In this document: positions 24,060 through 33,716 of the stretch, piece by piece | How positions within the stretch are numbered: the first letter of the stretch is position 1 | How the letters are laid out: every line of letters begins with the position of its first letter | Assembly (NCBI GenBank): GCA_903851035.1 | Contig: CAINND010000078.1 | Span: forward strand, 20,627 to 84,626 | Reading direction: 5' to 3' | Source: an uncultured Acidobacteriota bacterium | Lineage (GTDB): Bacteria; Acidobacteriota; Terriglobia; Terriglobales; Acidobacteriaceae | DNA length: 64,000 bases | Made by a program: the position numbers and the translations under genes | Notes under the pieces: generated by a model | Databases searched by the model: none | Seen by the model: only the letters and a program-made list of their open reading frames with translations | What the model was told of the DNA's origin: nothing

Positions 24060-25793
24060 CTAATCCTTCGCCAACTCCTTCAGCAGCGCCGCGCCGAACT
24101 GCTCGGCCTTCTTCTCGCCAATGCCGCCAATCTTCATCAGCTCGCGCATGGTGCGTGGCCGTTGCCGCGCCAGCTCAATAAGCGTGGAGTCGTGCAGCAC
24201 CTGAAAGGGCAGCCGGTGGAGCTGCTTGGTGAGTTGCAGCCGCAGCGCGCGCAACCGCTGAAAGCGCACCGCAACAGCATTGCCATAGCGCACGCCCACC
24301 TGCTCGGCGTTGATCTTCTCACTCGGTGCGCGGACGCTCTTCTTGGCTGTGGTCTTCGAATCGTGCGGCGATGACAGCGCTTTTCCGCGCACAGCTGTGC
24401 GCGTTGCGCTTGGCGGAGATTTTCGCACTGTCGTTTTACGCGAAGTCACCACGCGTCGCGCCGAGTACGCCTCATGCTCTGCGTCCTCTCGCACATCATC
24501 CTCACGAACATAGACCAACTCGCGCGGTGGCCCCGCACGTAACGGCACTCCGGCACCGGCACTGGCCACGCAAACGTCACAGTGGCAATCGACGGGCGCG
24601 GTGTTCTCGCCAAAGTATTCCAGTATCTGATGGCGACGACAGCGCTCCCAGCGCGCGTAGCGCTGCATGGCGTCCAGTTGCTGTGTGGCGCGGCGTTGCA
24701 GGGGACCAATATCACGCCTGGCCAGCTGCGAGTTGCCATCGCCAATCTTGTCTATGAAGAATTTCTGCGTCATCACGTCGGCGGCGGCAAAGTACAGGAT
24801 GCACTCCGCGGACTTTCCATCGCGTCCGGCGCGTCCCGCCTCCTGGTAGTAGGCCTCAAGACTGCCCGGCAGATTGAAGTGCACCACGTAGCGCAGGTTT
24901 GGCTTGTTGATGCCCATGCCGAAGGCGTTGGTGGCGACGACGATGGCCTCCTCGTGCTCGATGAAGCGCTGCTGATTTGTCTGCCGCGCCTCGGGATCCA
25001 TCCCGGCGTGGTAGGCCACAATGGGGCGCCCGCGCAGCTCGCTGGCCAGCAGATCGGTTACCATCTCCACCTGCTTGCGCGTGGAGCAATACACGATGCC
25101 GCCCGTCTTGCGCCGCCGCAGGTAATCCACCAACTCGTCTTGCTTATCCTTGGCCTTGCGGAAGGTAATGGACTGATAGCGCAGGTTCGGCCTATCAAAG
25201 CCGGTCACATGGATGGCTGCATCCTTCAATCGCAGCGAGCGGACGATATCCTGCCGCACCTGCGCCGTGGCCGTCGCCGTCAGCGCCACGGTCAAGGGAT
25301 CGCCCAACTGCTGGCGTACCTCACCCAGACGAAGATACTCCGGACGAAAATCATGCCCCCACTGGCTTATGCAGTGTGCCTCGTCAATGGCCAGCAGGCT
25401 GAGCTTGCGGCTCGTGATGATGGCTTGAAAGCCGGGCGCGGCGAAGCGCTCCGGAGCGACAAACAACAGGCCGCGGAAGCCGTCGCGCATGCGGTCCATC
25501 ACCGCGCGCTGCTCCTCCCGGGGCTGTCCGCTGGTCAGCATCATGGCCGGAATGCGCAGATCGCGCAGTTGCCGCACCTGGTCGGTCATCAGCGAGATCA
25601 GCGGAGAGATGATGAGCGTGAGTCCGCGCAGCGCCACGGCCGGAAGCTGATAACAAAGACTCTTGCCTGCGCCAGTCGGCATCACCACCAGCGCGTCGCG
25701 GCCAGCCAGCACGTCGGTGATGATCTCGCGCTGACGGGGCCGAAAGCTGGGCAGGTGGAAGATGGTGCTCAGGATGGAATCTACATCATGCAT
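24060..25793 (-). CDS. recQ: ATP-dependent DNA helicase RecQ, shortened RQC region
   Basis: 3'-5' superfamily-2 helicase for recombination repair, 577 aa. Walker A is PTGAGKSLCYQLPA and the DEAH box is in LLAIDEAHCISQWGHDFRPEY. The helicase C-terminal motif GMGINKPNLRYVVHFNLP and the QEAGRAGRDG motif are intact. Four zinc-ligand cysteines remain (RWERCRRHQ and DCHCDVC), but with one residue fewer between the second and third than in E. coli. The winged-helix part of RQC seems absent. It is replaced by a roughly 90-residue Lys/Arg/Thr/Ser linker, then an HRDC domain ends the protein (TMRELMKIGGIGEKKAEQFG). Single gene downstream of pyrC, same strand. Confidence 0.93.
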   Translation of the reverse strand: MHDVDSILSTIFHLPSFRPRQREIITDVLAGRDALVVMPTGAGKSLCYQLPAVALRGLTLIISPLISLMTDQVRQLRDLRIPAMMLTSGQPREEQRAVMDRMRDGFRGLLFVAPERFAAPGFQAIITSRKLSLLAIDEAHCISQWGHDFRPEYLRLGEVRQQLGDPLTVALTATATAQVRQDIVRSLRLKDAAIHVTGFDRPNLRYQSITFRKAKDKQDELVDYLRRRKTGGIVYCSTRKQVEMVTDLLASELRGRPIVAYHAGMDPEARQTNQQRFIEHEEAIVVATNAFGMGINKPNLRYVVHFNLPGSLEAYYQEAGRAGRDGKSAECILYFAAADVMTQKFFIDKIGDGNSQLARRDIGPLQRRATQQLDAMQRYARWERCRRHQILEYFGENTAPVDCHCDVCVASAGAGVPLRAGPPRELVYVREDDVREDAEHEAYSARRVVTSRKTTVRKSPPSATRTAVRGKALSSPHDSKTTAKKSVRAPSEKINAEQVGVRYGNAVAVRFQRLRALRLQLTKQLHRLPFQVLHDSTLIELARQRPRTMRELMKIGGIGEKKAEQFGAALLKELAKD

Positions 25794-25828
25794 GGGCCGG
25801 GGAGTCTCTCAGTAACTTCACTCTAACA

Positions 25829-25858
25829 GCAAAGGGCCCGCCCGCAGGCGGACCCTTG
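25829..25858 (-). terminator. Terminator-like hairpin between pyrC and recQ
   Basis: Imperfect inverted repeat GCAAAGGGCCCGCC / GGCGGACCCTTGC just past the pyrC stop. The following minus-strand sequence has no long T-run, so partial read-through into recQ is possible. Confidence 0.4.
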
Positions 25859-25875
25859 CGGAAAACGATGCGAGT

Positions 25876-27162
25876 TTATAGCTCGCTGAAAACCACCTTG
25901 CCGCCGACGATGGTGGCGCGCACCTTGCCCTTGAACGTCATGCCGCCGTAAGGACAGTTCTTCGCGCGCGAACGGGTCTTTTCCACGTCGTAGATCCAGC
26001 GCTTTTTCGGATCGAAGATAGTCACGTCGGCCACCGAGCCAACGGCGAGTGTGCCGCGACCTTTCAGGCCGACAATCTTCGCAGGGTTGGTCGAGAGCAT
26101 TTCCACCAGCCGCTTCAGCGTAATCAGCTTCTCGTGCACAAGCGCGGTCAGGCTGGCCGCCACGGCTACTTCCAAGCCGGTAATGCCGAAGGCGGCTTTG
26201 TCGAACTCGATTTCCTTCTCGTACAGTGCGTGCGGCGCGTGGTCGGTGGCAATGGCGTCCACCGTGCCGTCGGCAATGCCGCGCAGAATGGCCTCGCGAT
26301 CGGCCTTGGAGCGCAGCGGCGGATTCATCTTGTAGCGCGTGTCGTAATCCGCGCAGGCCTCTTCGGTAAAGAGGAAGTGATGCGGCGCAACCTCGGCCGT
26401 AACCGCTACCTTTGACGCACGACCCAACCGTACCATCTCCAGGCTTTTGCCCGTGCTGACGTGGGCCACATGCAGGCGTCCGCCCTCCTGGCTGGCCAGG
26501 CGCACGTCGCGCTCCACCATCTGCCACTCGCTGGCCGTCGGCTGCCCGCGCAGACCCAGCGCAAAGCTGGTCACGCCCTCGTTCATCGGATGCGTGCCGC
26601 TGATCTTCGTATCCTCGGCGTGCTGAATGACCGTGAGGCCGACCTTGGCGGCCAGGGCCAGCGCCTCGCGCATGATGTGGTCGTCAAGAATCGGCTTGCC
26701 GTCATCGCTGAGGGCGACGGCTCCGGCCTGGCGCAGCGCCTGGTAGTCACTTAGCTTTTCTCCCTGGCTGCCCAGAGTTGCGGCCGCAATGGGGAAGACG
26801 TTGACCACGGCGCCGCGCTCCGCATCCTGCATCCAGCGCGTCACGGCCGGCGAATCATTCACCGGACGCGTGTTGGGCATGGCGCAAACCGATGTGAATC
26901 CGCCTGCGGCTGCCGCAGCCGTACCGGTGGCAATGGATTCCTTGTGCGTCTGCCCGGGCTCGCGCAGATGCACGTGAAGGTCAATAAATCCCGGGGCGAC
27001 TATGAGGCCCTTGAGGTTGAGCTTTTCGTCCGCCACGGTCTTCGTCTTACCGGGCGCGGCCACCTCAACCACCTTGCCGTCTTTCAGCACCAAGTCGGCG
27101 GGGGCGTCCACGCCAGCCGCGGGATCAATCAAATGACCGCCATACAGTAGAAGCGTGCTCAT
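25876..27162 (-). CDS. pyrC: Dihydroorotase (class I)
   Basis: Zinc amidohydrolase that cyclises N-carbamoyl-L-aspartate to dihydroorotate, the third step of pyrimidine synthesis. 428 aa. The metal-binding HxH is in DLHVHLREPGQ, the family's most conserved stretch, and ATDHAPHALYEKE carries the catalytic Asp. Downstream His ligands are in VIQHAEDTKI and LHVAHVSTG. The ATG overlaps the pyrB stop by four bases (ATGA), so translation is coupled to aspartate carbamoyltransferase. This is the last gene of pyrR-pyrB-pyrC. Confidence 0.96.
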   Translation of the reverse strand: MSTLLLYGGHLIDPAAGVDAPADLVLKDGKVVEVAAPGKTKTVADEKLNLKGLIVAPGFIDLHVHLREPGQTHKESIATGTAAAAAGGFTSVCAMPNTRPVNDSPAVTRWMQDAERGAVVNVFPIAAATLGSQGEKLSDYQALRQAGAVALSDDGKPILDDHIMREALALAAKVGLTVIQHAEDTKISGTHPMNEGVTSFALGLRGQPTASEWQMVERDVRLASQEGGRLHVAHVSTGKSLEMVRLGRASKVAVTAEVAPHHFLFTEEACADYDTRYKMNPPLRSKADREAILRGIADGTVDAIATDHAPHALYEKEIEFDKAAFGITGLEVAVAASLTALVHEKLITLKRLVEMLSTNPAKIVGLKGRGTLAVGSVADVTIFDPKKRWIYDVEKTRSRAKNCPYGGMTFKGKVRATIVGGKVVFSEL

Positions 27163-28067
27163 CGGCGGCCTCCCAGAATTGTTTGCAGTATCGCCATGCG
27201 TACCTTGACGCCGTTCAGCACCTGCTCCAACACTACGCTCTGCTTGCAGTCTGCCACCTCGTCCGTCATCTCCATGCCGCGAATCATCGGCCCGGGATGC
27301 ATGACGATGGCGTCCTTCTTGGCCAGCTTCAGGCGCGATGCAGTCAACTGATAGCGGCGGATGTATTCGTCCACGTTGATCTGCATGCCCTGCAAGCGCT
27401 CCTGCTGCACGCGCAGCATCATCACCACGTCGGCGCCTTTCAGGGCGGTCTCCATGTCGCGCACAATCTCCACGCCCGGCGCCAGCGCGGTCGCCGTGTT
27501 GGGCAGCAGCACGTCCGGCCCGCAGAAGACGACCCTTGCGCCCAGCTTGCTGAACAGGTGGGCATCGCTGCGTGCCACGCGGCTGTGGAAGATGTCGCCG
27601 ATGGTGACGATCTTCAAGCCCTTCAGACTCTTTTTGTGGTTCAGGATGGTGAATGCGTCGAGCAATCCCTGCGAAGGATGCGCGTGCATGCCGTCGCCGG
27701 CGTTGATGATGGGAATGTCAATCAGCCGCGAGAGCAGCACCGGCGCGCCGGAGCTGGGATGGCGCATCACGATCGCGTCCACAATGGATTGCAGCGTGCG
27801 GCCCGTATCCTTCAGCGACTCGCCTTTTTCAATGCTGGCCGTCGTCGCGTGGATGACCACGGTGCTGGCGCCCAGGCTCTTGGCGGCAATCTCAAAGCTG
27901 GTGCGGGTGCGGGTGGAATTTTCGTAAAACAGCAGGGCGATGCGGCGTCCGCGGAGCGTGGTGCGCGGGCGGGCGGGATTCATCCGCCGCGCCAGCGCAA
28001 GTATGTCCAGAATTTGCCGCGAGTCCAGCGATTCGATCGCCAGTAACGACCGGGGCTTGGCCTTCAT
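27159..28067 (-). CDS. pyrB: Aspartate carbamoyltransferase catalytic subunit
   Basis: Joins carbamoyl phosphate to aspartate, the committed step of pyrimidine synthesis. 302 aa. The carbamoyl-phosphate site STRTRTSFE is intact, as are HPSSG.P-like (MRHPSSGAPVLL) and HPSQGLLDAF. The aspartate-loop DVVMMLRVQQERLQG and the C-terminal MHPGPMIRGME are typical. GAGGAAACC precedes the ATG. It begins 11 bases after pyrR and overlaps pyrC. A pyrI regulatory subunit is not seen; association with PyrC or regulation through PyrR is more likely. Confidence 0.97.
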   Translation of the reverse strand: MKAKPRSLLAIESLDSRQILDILALARRMNPARPRTTLRGRRIALLFYENSTRTRTSFEIAAKSLGASTVVIHATTASIEKGESLKDTGRTLQSIVDAIVMRHPSSGAPVLLSRLIDIPIINAGDGMHAHPSQGLLDAFTILNHKKSLKGLKIVTIGDIFHSRVARSDAHLFSKLGARVVFCGPDVLLPNTATALAPGVEIVRDMETALKGADVVMMLRVQQERLQGMQINVDEYIRRYQLTASRLKLAKKDAIVMHPGPMIRGMEMTDEVADCKQSVVLEQVLNGVKVRMAILQTILGGRR

Positions 28068-28078
28068 GGTTTCCTCGA

Positions 28079-28660
28079 TCAGCCTTCGCCTTCGGGGATG
28101 CGCTCCACCATCAGGACCTTTTCCATCTGGTCGGTCTCGGTGAGCTTCACCTCGATAATCTCAAGATCGGAGGTCTGCACGCGGCGGCCCACAAAGCTCG
28201 CCTCAATGGGCAGCTCGCGATGGCCGCGATCGATCAGCACTAGCAGCTTGACGCTGCGCGGGCGGCCCTGATCGAAGAGTGCATCGAGAGCGGCGCGCAC
28301 CGTGCGTCCCGTGTACAACACGTCGTCGCACAGCACAATGTCCTTGTCGGTGATGTTGAAGCCGATCGGGTGCGGTTCCACCACGGGCTTAGGTCCCACC
28401 GTGGAGAGGTCGTCGCGATAGAGCGTGATGTCCAGTGTGCCAACCGGCACCGGCGATTTCTCGATGCGCTCGATGTGGCGGGCAATGCGCTCGGCAATGG
28501 GGATGCCGCGGCGGCGGATGCCGACCAGCCCCAGCGAGCCGATGCCGTTATGTTTTTCCACGATCTCGTGCGCCAGCCGAACGAGCGTGCGCTCGATCTC
28601 AGAGGCCGACATGATCTGGCCTTTTTCGCGTAGGTTTGGTGCCCTAGAGATGACGTTCAT
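28079..28660 (-). CDS. pyrR: Bifunctional pyr operon regulator / uracil phosphoribosyltransferase
   Basis: PyrR senses UMP/UTP and controls pyr mRNA by attenuation or translation, and has a weak uracil phosphoribosyltransferase activity. 193 aa from the ATG at 28660; the Met at 28612 (MSASEIERTLVRLAHEI) is the alternative, and the first 27 residues of the ORF track are unlikely. The PRPP loop VLCDDVLYTGRTVRAALDAL is diagnostic, with the substrate region GIRRRGIPIAERIARHIE. It leads pyrB and pyrC with 11 and -4 base spacing. I saw no clear anti-antiterminator hairpin upstream, so the control mechanism is open. Confidence 0.95.
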   Translation of the reverse strand: MNVISRAPNLREKGQIMSASEIERTLVRLAHEIVEKHNGIGSLGLVGIRRRGIPIAERIARHIERIEKSPVPVGTLDITLYRDDLSTVGPKPVVEPHPIGFNITDKDIVLCDDVLYTGRTVRAALDALFDQGRPRSVKLLVLIDRGHRELPIEASFVGRRVQTSDLEIIEVKLTETDQMEKVLMVERIPEGEG

Positions 28661-28762
28661 AGCAGCCCGATGATACGCGAGGTGGCGCCGACGCGGCAAG
28701 GATGCCGAGCGGCATTCCAACGATGTTGTCGCGTGGAACAAAGCGCGTGGAAGGTGTTTGAG

Positions 28763-29485
28763 CTATTCCTGGCGGCTGCCGTCGCGGCCAAAAAGAGTTG
28801 CGCCCAGGGCTCCGCCCAGCCCGGCCACCACCACAAAACATAGCCCCAGGCAGAGCAATCCCAATGCCCAGAACAAGGCCATGCCGTGGTCGGTGGCCAT
28901 GTAGTTGCCTATGCTCTGCATCATCTGGCGGGTGGCGTCGTCGGGTGCGGCGGCGGTCTGCTGCTTCAGCAGCTCGGCCAGCACCTTGTGCATCTCCGCG
29001 CGATGCCCGGCGCTGAATAGCTGTAGCGAGTTCACAAAGGCCAGCACGCCAAAGCCCCAGCCCCCGGCAAAGATGCCCACCTTCGCGCCCATCCACGATG
29101 AGAGCGCCGGATAGCCCGTGCGGCGGCGATACAGGGTAACGGCCAAGCCTCCGGCGGCGAACATGCACAGCAACGCCAGCGGCACCACGCCAAAGGCCGA
29201 ACCCACGGCGGCCAGCACTCCGGCCAGCACAGCGGCGCTCAGCGCGGCGCGGCGGTTAATGCGCTGCCCGGCCGTAGCTCCAGGATGCGTCTGCCTGCCC
29301 GGCCGCGGTGTTTCCATGGGTTGCGCCGGAGGCTGCACGTCTTCAGGAGTTCCCGGCGGCAGCGGCTCGGTCACCGGCGCCGTCGGCGGATGCACCGGCA
29401 CGCGAATCTGCGGGGCGTGGCACTGGGCGCAGAAAGGCCGCCCATCTTCCACCGTTGCGCCACATTGAGGGCAGGCATGCTCCAT
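28763..29485 (-). CDS. Zinc-ribbon membrane protein of unknown function
   Basis: 240 aa. The N-terminus is a zinc ribbon (ACPQCGATV ... FCAQCHAP, Cys5, Cys8, Cys19, Cys22). A Pro-rich linker (PVHPPTAPVTEPLPPGTP) follows, then hydrophobic segments at about residues 85-122, 135-152 and 205-232. Such zinc-ribbon plus membrane architectures are common in Acidobacteriota and have no defined role. It is upstream of pyrR on the same strand with a 102-base gap. No strong Shine-Dalgarno precedes the ATG. Function unassigned. Confidence 0.7.
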   Translation of the reverse strand: MEHACPQCGATVEDGRPFCAQCHAPQIRVPVHPPTAPVTEPLPPGTPEDVQPPAQPMETPRPGRQTHPGATAGQRINRRAALSAAVLAGVLAAVGSAFGVVPLALLCMFAAGGLAVTLYRRRTGYPALSSWMGAKVGIFAGGWGFGVLAFVNSLQLFSAGHRAEMHKVLAELLKQQTAAAPDDATRQMMQSIGNYMATDHGMALFWALGLLCLGLCFVVVAGLGGALGATLFGRDGSRQE

Positions 29486-29566
29486 GGGAAGAAACTAACA
29501 GCCCGGTCACCGTGAGGGCAACCGCCACCAGCGCGGCATCCGCCCGGCAGTCTAGGAGCTGGGCTT

Positions 29567-30139
29567 TTAGTGGCCGGCTTCGCGAATCGAGATCAGCGAG
29601 AACTGCGTGCCGCCGCCGTCCGGCCGAACCTTCACGAAGTGCGCGTCGCCCTGTCGTCCCACCTTCAGGTTGGTCGTTCCCGGAGCCTTCGCCGTTGCCG
29701 CGCAAAAGACGGGATCGTTGAAGCCGTGGGTCTTCCAGTCCGAGGAGTTCATTCCAATCTCGATTTCGCCTTCGTCGCGGCACTCCAGCACCTTGCCGTA
29801 GATGGCCAGCTTGTCGCGGTAGTAGGCCAGCACCTGTTCGGGCGCGTCCTTGCTGCTGTAGCTGAGCTTGATGATTTCCATCTTCATGGTCGGCAGGTCG
29901 AGCCCAACGTGCTTTTTGCCCGAGCCCCCGTTGGAAGCGTCAGCCATTGCTCCGGGATAAACCGGAATGCCGGCATCGGCCACCTTCGCGCCCTTGTCCA
30001 CGTTGATGCTGGCGCCGGGCACGCCAATGCTGACGTGCTTTTCTTCTCCATTGCCGCTCTTGCTGATGCGGCAACCACCCGCCGCAAGCAACAGTGCAAG
30101 GGCGAGCAGGGTGATGATTCGCAAAGATGTTTTAGACAT
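29567..30139 (-). CDS. Predicted lipoprotein of unknown function
   Basis: 190 aa from the ATG at 30139 (GAGGTGC upstream; the longer track start is less likely). The signal sequence ends in a lipobox, LLAAGGC, so the protein should be lipid-anchored. The mature part has a Gly/Ser/Lys linker, then a region PVYPGAMADASNGG and APEQVLAYYRDKL that resembles conserved domains in other acidobacterial lipoproteins with an alpha/beta fold. No catalytic motif recognised. It stands between mntH and the zinc-ribbon gene on the same strand. Confidence 0.72.
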   Translation of the reverse strand: MSKTSLRIITLLALALLLAAGGCRISKSGNGEEKHVSIGVPGASINVDKGAKVADAGIPVYPGAMADASNGGSGKKHVGLDLPTMKMEIIKLSYSSKDAPEQVLAYYRDKLAIYGKVLECRDEGEIEIGMNSSDWKTHGFNDPVFCAATAKAPGTTNLKVGRQGDAHFVKVRPDGGGTQFSLISIREAGH

Positions 30140-30225
30140 GGCGCACCTCGTCGGCGGGTTAATCATTGGGCCTGCCCATAGCTACGCAGCCGCCTGGAGA
30201 ATGGTTCCCCGCGCGGAAAAAGACT

Positions 30226-31557
30226 TTAGCGCAGCATCTGCACCAGCAGCCACAGGTTGAGCACGGCAATGGCCACGGCCGTCAGCCAGGCCAGCGCCTT
30301 CAGCCACCGTGGATTCACGAACTCGCCCATCAGTCGGCGATCGCTGGTGAACATCACCAGCGGCACAACGGCAAAGCTAAGCTGCATGCTCAGCACCACC
30401 TGGCTGAAAATGAGCAGCCGCGCCGTGCCGCTCTCCCCGGCCACCACCGTGACGATCACCGCCGGTACGATGGCCACCAGCCGCGTGATCAAACGGCGCA
30501 GCCAGGGGCGCGCCCGCAGTTTCAGGAAGCCTTCCATCACAATCTGTCCGGCCAGCGTCCCGGTCAGTGTGGAGTTCTGTCCGCTGGCCAGCAGCGCCAG
30601 CGCAAAAATGCCGCTTGCGGCCGTAACGCCCAGCAGCGGAGACATCAGCTTGTAGGCATCCTGAATCTCTGCCACGTCATGCCGCCCGGCGCGATAGAAG
30701 GTCGCTGCCGAAACAATCAGGATGGCGGCGTTCACCAGCAGCGCAATCGTCAGGGCCACGGCGCTGTCAATGTTGCAATAGCGCAGCGCTTCGCGCCGTC
30801 CCTCCGGCGTGCGCGCAAAGTCCCGGGTCTGCACAATGGAGGAGTGCAGATACAGGTTGTGCGGCATCACCGTGGCGCCCAGGATGCCGATGGCGATGTA
30901 CAGCATCATGGGATCGTGCAGGATGGCCCCGTCCGGCACGAACATTCCGTGCATCGCCAGCGCCCACTCGGGCCGCGAGAACATCATCTCCAGCCCAAAG
31001 CAGATGCTGATGGTGGTCGTCAGCGTGATGACGATGGCCTCAATGTAGCGGAAGCCGCGGTTTTCCAGCAGCAACAGCAGCAGCACGTCAAAGCCGGTAA
31101 TGACCACGCCGATGACCAGCGGGATATGAAACAGCAGTTGCAGCGCTATGGCCGAGCCAATAACCTCTGCCAGATCGCAGGCGGCAATCGCCACCTCGGC
31201 CAGGACCCACAGCACGAATGAAGTGCGCGGCCCGTAGCGCTCACGGCAGGCCTGTGCCAGGTCGCGGCCCGTCACCACGCCCAGCTTCAGCGACAGGCTT
31301 TGCAGCAATATTGCCATCAGGTTGCTTAAGAAGATGACCCACAACAGGCTGTAGTTGTAGCGCGAGCCTGCCGCCAGGTCCGTCGCCCAGTTGCCGGGAT
31401 CCATGTAGCCCACGGCGATGAGGAAGCCCGGCCCGGCAAAGGTCAGCAGCTTGCGCAGCACGCCGGGGCCGGCCGGCAGAGGGATGCGGGTGTGCACCTC
31501 GGGCAAAGGTGTCGAGGGTGCATCCTGCCGCCAGGGCTGATTCTTAAAGCTCATCAT
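30226..31557 (-). CDS. mntH: Nramp-family divalent metal transporter
   Basis: Proton-coupled Mn2+/Fe2+ importer in the inner membrane, 443 aa with about eleven helices. The metal-binding motifs are both present: DPGNWATDL in helix 1 and [10 protein letters not shown] in helix 6. A consensus transport signature [19 protein letters not shown] follows in helix 8-9. The gene starts with two consecutive ATG codons (31557 and 31554). No yybP-ykoY riboswitch or clear MntR box was found in the 190-bp divergent region with purD. Metal preference (Mn versus Fe) cannot be decided. Confidence 0.94.
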   Translation of the reverse strand: MMSFKNQPWRQDAPSTPLPEVHTRIPLPAGPGVLRKLLTFAGPGFLIAVGYMDPGNWATDLAAGSRYNYSLLWVIFLSNLMAILLQSLSLKLGVVTGRDLAQACRERYGPRTSFVLWVLAEVAIAACDLAEVIGSAIALQLLFHIPLVIGVVITGFDVLLLLLLENRGFRYIEAIVITLTTTISICFGLEMMFSRPEWALAMHGMFVPDGAILHDPMMLYIAIGILGATVMPHNLYLHSSIVQTRDFARTPEGRREALRYCNIDSAVALTIALLVNAAILIVSAATFYRAGRHDVAEIQDAYKLMSPLLGVTAASGIFALALLASGQNSTLTGTLAGQIVMEGFLKLRARPWLRRLITRLVAIVPAVIVTVVAGESGTARLLIFSQVVLSMQLSFAVVPLVMFTSDRRLMGEFVNPRWLKALAWLTAVAIAVLNLWLLVQMLR

Positions 31558-31747
31558 TGGCCATCACGCAGGCAATAACATTCGCCTCCGCTCAAGCCAA
31601 GGCTACCAGAAATGAATCCCGCTGACTGCGCCTGTAGCCCGTGTCAAGCCGTGTTCCCCGGGTCATTGTGGACATCTTCCACATCGCGATTTCAAAGCCG
31701 TTGACTTCGTCCGCGCGACCTCATAACCTTTTGGCCTTGGAGCAGCC

Positions 31748-33016
31748 ATGAAAGTCCTCGTACTTGGCGGCGGCGGCCGCGAACACGCACTCGTCTGGAA
31801 GCTGAAGCAATCTCCTCGCGTCACCGAGGTTTTCTGCGCCCCGGGCAACGCCGGCATTGCGCAGGAGGCCACCTGCCTGCCCTGCGACCTCAATCGCCTG
31901 GATTCCATCGTGGAAGCCACGCTGAAGGCCGCGCCCGATCTGGTCGTTGTCGGCCCCGAAGTGCCTTTAATGCTGGGCACGGTGGACGAGCTGCGCCGCC
32001 GCGGCATCCCCGTCTTTGGCCCCACCCAGGCCGCCGCGCAACTGGAATCCAGCAAGGCCTTCAGCAAGGCCTTTATGACGCGCCACCGCATCCCCACCGC
32101 GCTCTATGTGCAGGTGCATCAGGCCAGTGAGATTAAGGCCGCGCTCGCCAACTTCAGCGCTCCCATCGTCGTCAAGGCCGATGGCCTGGCCGCAGGCAAG
32201 GGCGTCGTCATAGCCGCCACCAAGGAAGAGGCCGCGCAGGTGGCCGCCGATATGCTCAACGGCTCGCTCGGCGAGGCCGGCAAGCACGTGCTCTTTGAGG
32301 AGCATCTCGTCGGCGAGGAGATCAGCTTCCTGCTCATCAGCGATGGCGAGCGCGTGGCCCCTCTGGTGGCCGCGCAGGACCACAAACGCATTGGCGATGG
32401 CGATACCGGCCCCAACACGGGCGGCATGGGCGCCTACTCCATCTCCACCCTGGTGGATGACAACATGCGCGACTGGCTGCTGCGCCACGTCGCCCAACCC
32501 GTCATCGACGGCATGGCCGCCGAGGGCATGCCTTACACCGGAATCCTGTACGCGGGCCTGATGATGACTGCGCGCGGCCCCATGGTGCTGGAGTTCAACT
32601 GCCGCTTTGGCGACCCCGAGACCCAGCCCATCCTCATGCGCCTGGAAAGCGACCTGGTCGAGGCCTTTGAAGCCAGCATCGAAGGCCGCATCAGCGACGG
32701 CGTCTTCCACTGGACGCCCGACCCCAGCGTCTGCGTCGTCCTAGCCGCCGGAGGCTACCCCGGCACGCCCGAAAAAGGCAAAGAGATTCACGGACTCGAC
32801 ACGGCTGCGGCCATGGCTGGCGTCAAGGTCTTCCACGCCGGAACAGCTATGAAGGACGGCAAGATCGTCACCGCCGGAGGCCGCGTGCTGGGCGTCACCG
32901 CCCGCGCCACCTCGCTGGAAGCAGCCGTCACCCGCGCCTATGAGGCCGTCGGCAAAATTCACTTTGACGGCATGCAGTACCGCACCGATATCGCTCACCG
33001 CCGCCTCAAGAAGTAG
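31748..33016 (+). CDS. purD: Phosphoribosylamine-glycine ligase
   Basis: ATP-grasp enzyme for the second step of purine synthesis, joining glycine to phosphoribosylamine, 422 aa. The N-terminal VLVLGGGGREHALVWKL is the family opening. The ATP-grasp core contains IVVKADGLAAGKGVVIA and the closing metal-site region VLEFNCRFGDPETQ, all intact. The ATG is preceded by GGAG. It is divergent from mntH and followed by purE after 99 bases, forming a small purine cluster. Full catalytic function is expected. Confidence 0.97.
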   Translation: MKVLVLGGGGREHALVWKLKQSPRVTEVFCAPGNAGIAQEATCLPCDLNRLDSIVEATLKAAPDLVVVGPEVPLMLGTVDELRRRGIPVFGPTQAAAQLESSKAFSKAFMTRHRIPTALYVQVHQASEIKAALANFSAPIVVKADGLAAGKGVVIAATKEEAAQVAADMLNGSLGEAGKHVLFEEHLVGEEISFLLISDGERVAPLVAAQDHKRIGDGDTGPNTGGMGAYSISTLVDDNMRDWLLRHVAQPVIDGMAAEGMPYTGILYAGLMMTARGPMVLEFNCRFGDPETQPILMRLESDLVEAFEASIEGRISDGVFHWTPDPSVCVVLAAGGYPGTPEKGKEIHGLDTAAAMAGVKVFHAGTAMKDGKIVTAGGRVLGVTARATSLEAAVTRAYEAVGKIHFDGMQYRTDIAHRRLKK

Positions 33017-33115
33017 CCTTCGGGCGGCCCGTGTGCGGCATCTTCCACGCAGAAGCGGAGTCTTTGGCTTGCCCGAGGATTCCACCTCCGCCCCGCAAAA
33101 TGAGAGAATAGCCCC

Positions 33116-33628
33116 ATGGAAAAGAAACCGCTCGTCTCCATCGTCATGGGCAGTGACAGCGACCTCGAGGTGATGAACGAGGCTGCCAAGGCCCTCGAAC
33201 TCTTCGACATTCCCTACGAGATTGACGTCAGCTCGGCGCACCGCTCCCCGGCACGCACCAGTGAATTCAGCCGCAAGGCCGCCGGACGCGGCATCAAGGT
33301 CATCATCGCCGGAGCCGGTGGCGCCGCCCACTTGGCCGGCGTCATCGCCGCGGAGAGCATCCTGCCGGTCATCGCCGTGCCCATCGCCGCCACGCCCCTC
33401 GGCGGGCTGGACGCCCTGCTGGCCATGGTGCAGATGCCCGCCGGAATCCCCGTTGCCACCGTCGCCATCGGCAAGATGGGCGCCACCAACGCCGGAATCC
33501 TGGCCGCGCAGATTATCGCCACCGGTAACGCCAAACTGACCGCGAAGCTCTACGCCTACAAGGAAAAGCTCGCCGCGGGAGTGGAAGAGAAATCGCGCAA
33601 GCTGCAGGCCGCCCGCGCCAAGCACTAG
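33116..33628 (+). CDS. purE: 5-(carboxyamino)imidazole ribonucleotide mutase
   Basis: Converts N5-CAIR to CAIR in purine synthesis. 170 aa, the normal size for the class I enzyme. The active-site signatures are MGSDSDLEVM near the start, SAHRSP with the catalytic His, and AGGAAHLAGVIAA plus the MPAGIPVATVAIGK loop. Acting with PurK (not in this window), it follows purD on the same strand. A bidirectional terminator ends the transcript before the convergent OsmC gene. Confidence 0.97.
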   Translation: MEKKPLVSIVMGSDSDLEVMNEAAKALELFDIPYEIDVSSAHRSPARTSEFSRKAAGRGIKVIIAGAGGAAHLAGVIAAESILPVIAVPIAATPLGGLDALLAMVQMPAGIPVATVAIGKMGATNAGILAAQIIATGNAKLTAKLYAYKEKLAAGVEEKSRKLQAARAKH

Positions 33629-33663
33629 GCTGGCACGCTTTGCCGTACTCGCCGCACATAGCA

Positions 33664-33697
33664 AAAGGCCAGCCCTCGCGGCTGGCCTTTGATTTTC
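33664..33697. terminator. Bidirectional terminator between purE and osmC-like gene
   Basis: An 11-bp perfect stem AAAGGCCAGCC / GGCTGGCCTTT with a CTCGC loop, followed by TTTGATTTTC on the plus side and TTTTGC on the minus side. It serves convergent purE and OsmC transcripts. Confidence 0.85.
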
Positions 33698-33716
33698 TCG
33701 TGCACAAAATTGCGGC

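Noticed and set aside
31558-31747. Manganese riboswitch or MntR box upstream of mntH
   Set aside because: No yybP-ykoY core or clear palindrome could be found in the 190-bp divergent region.
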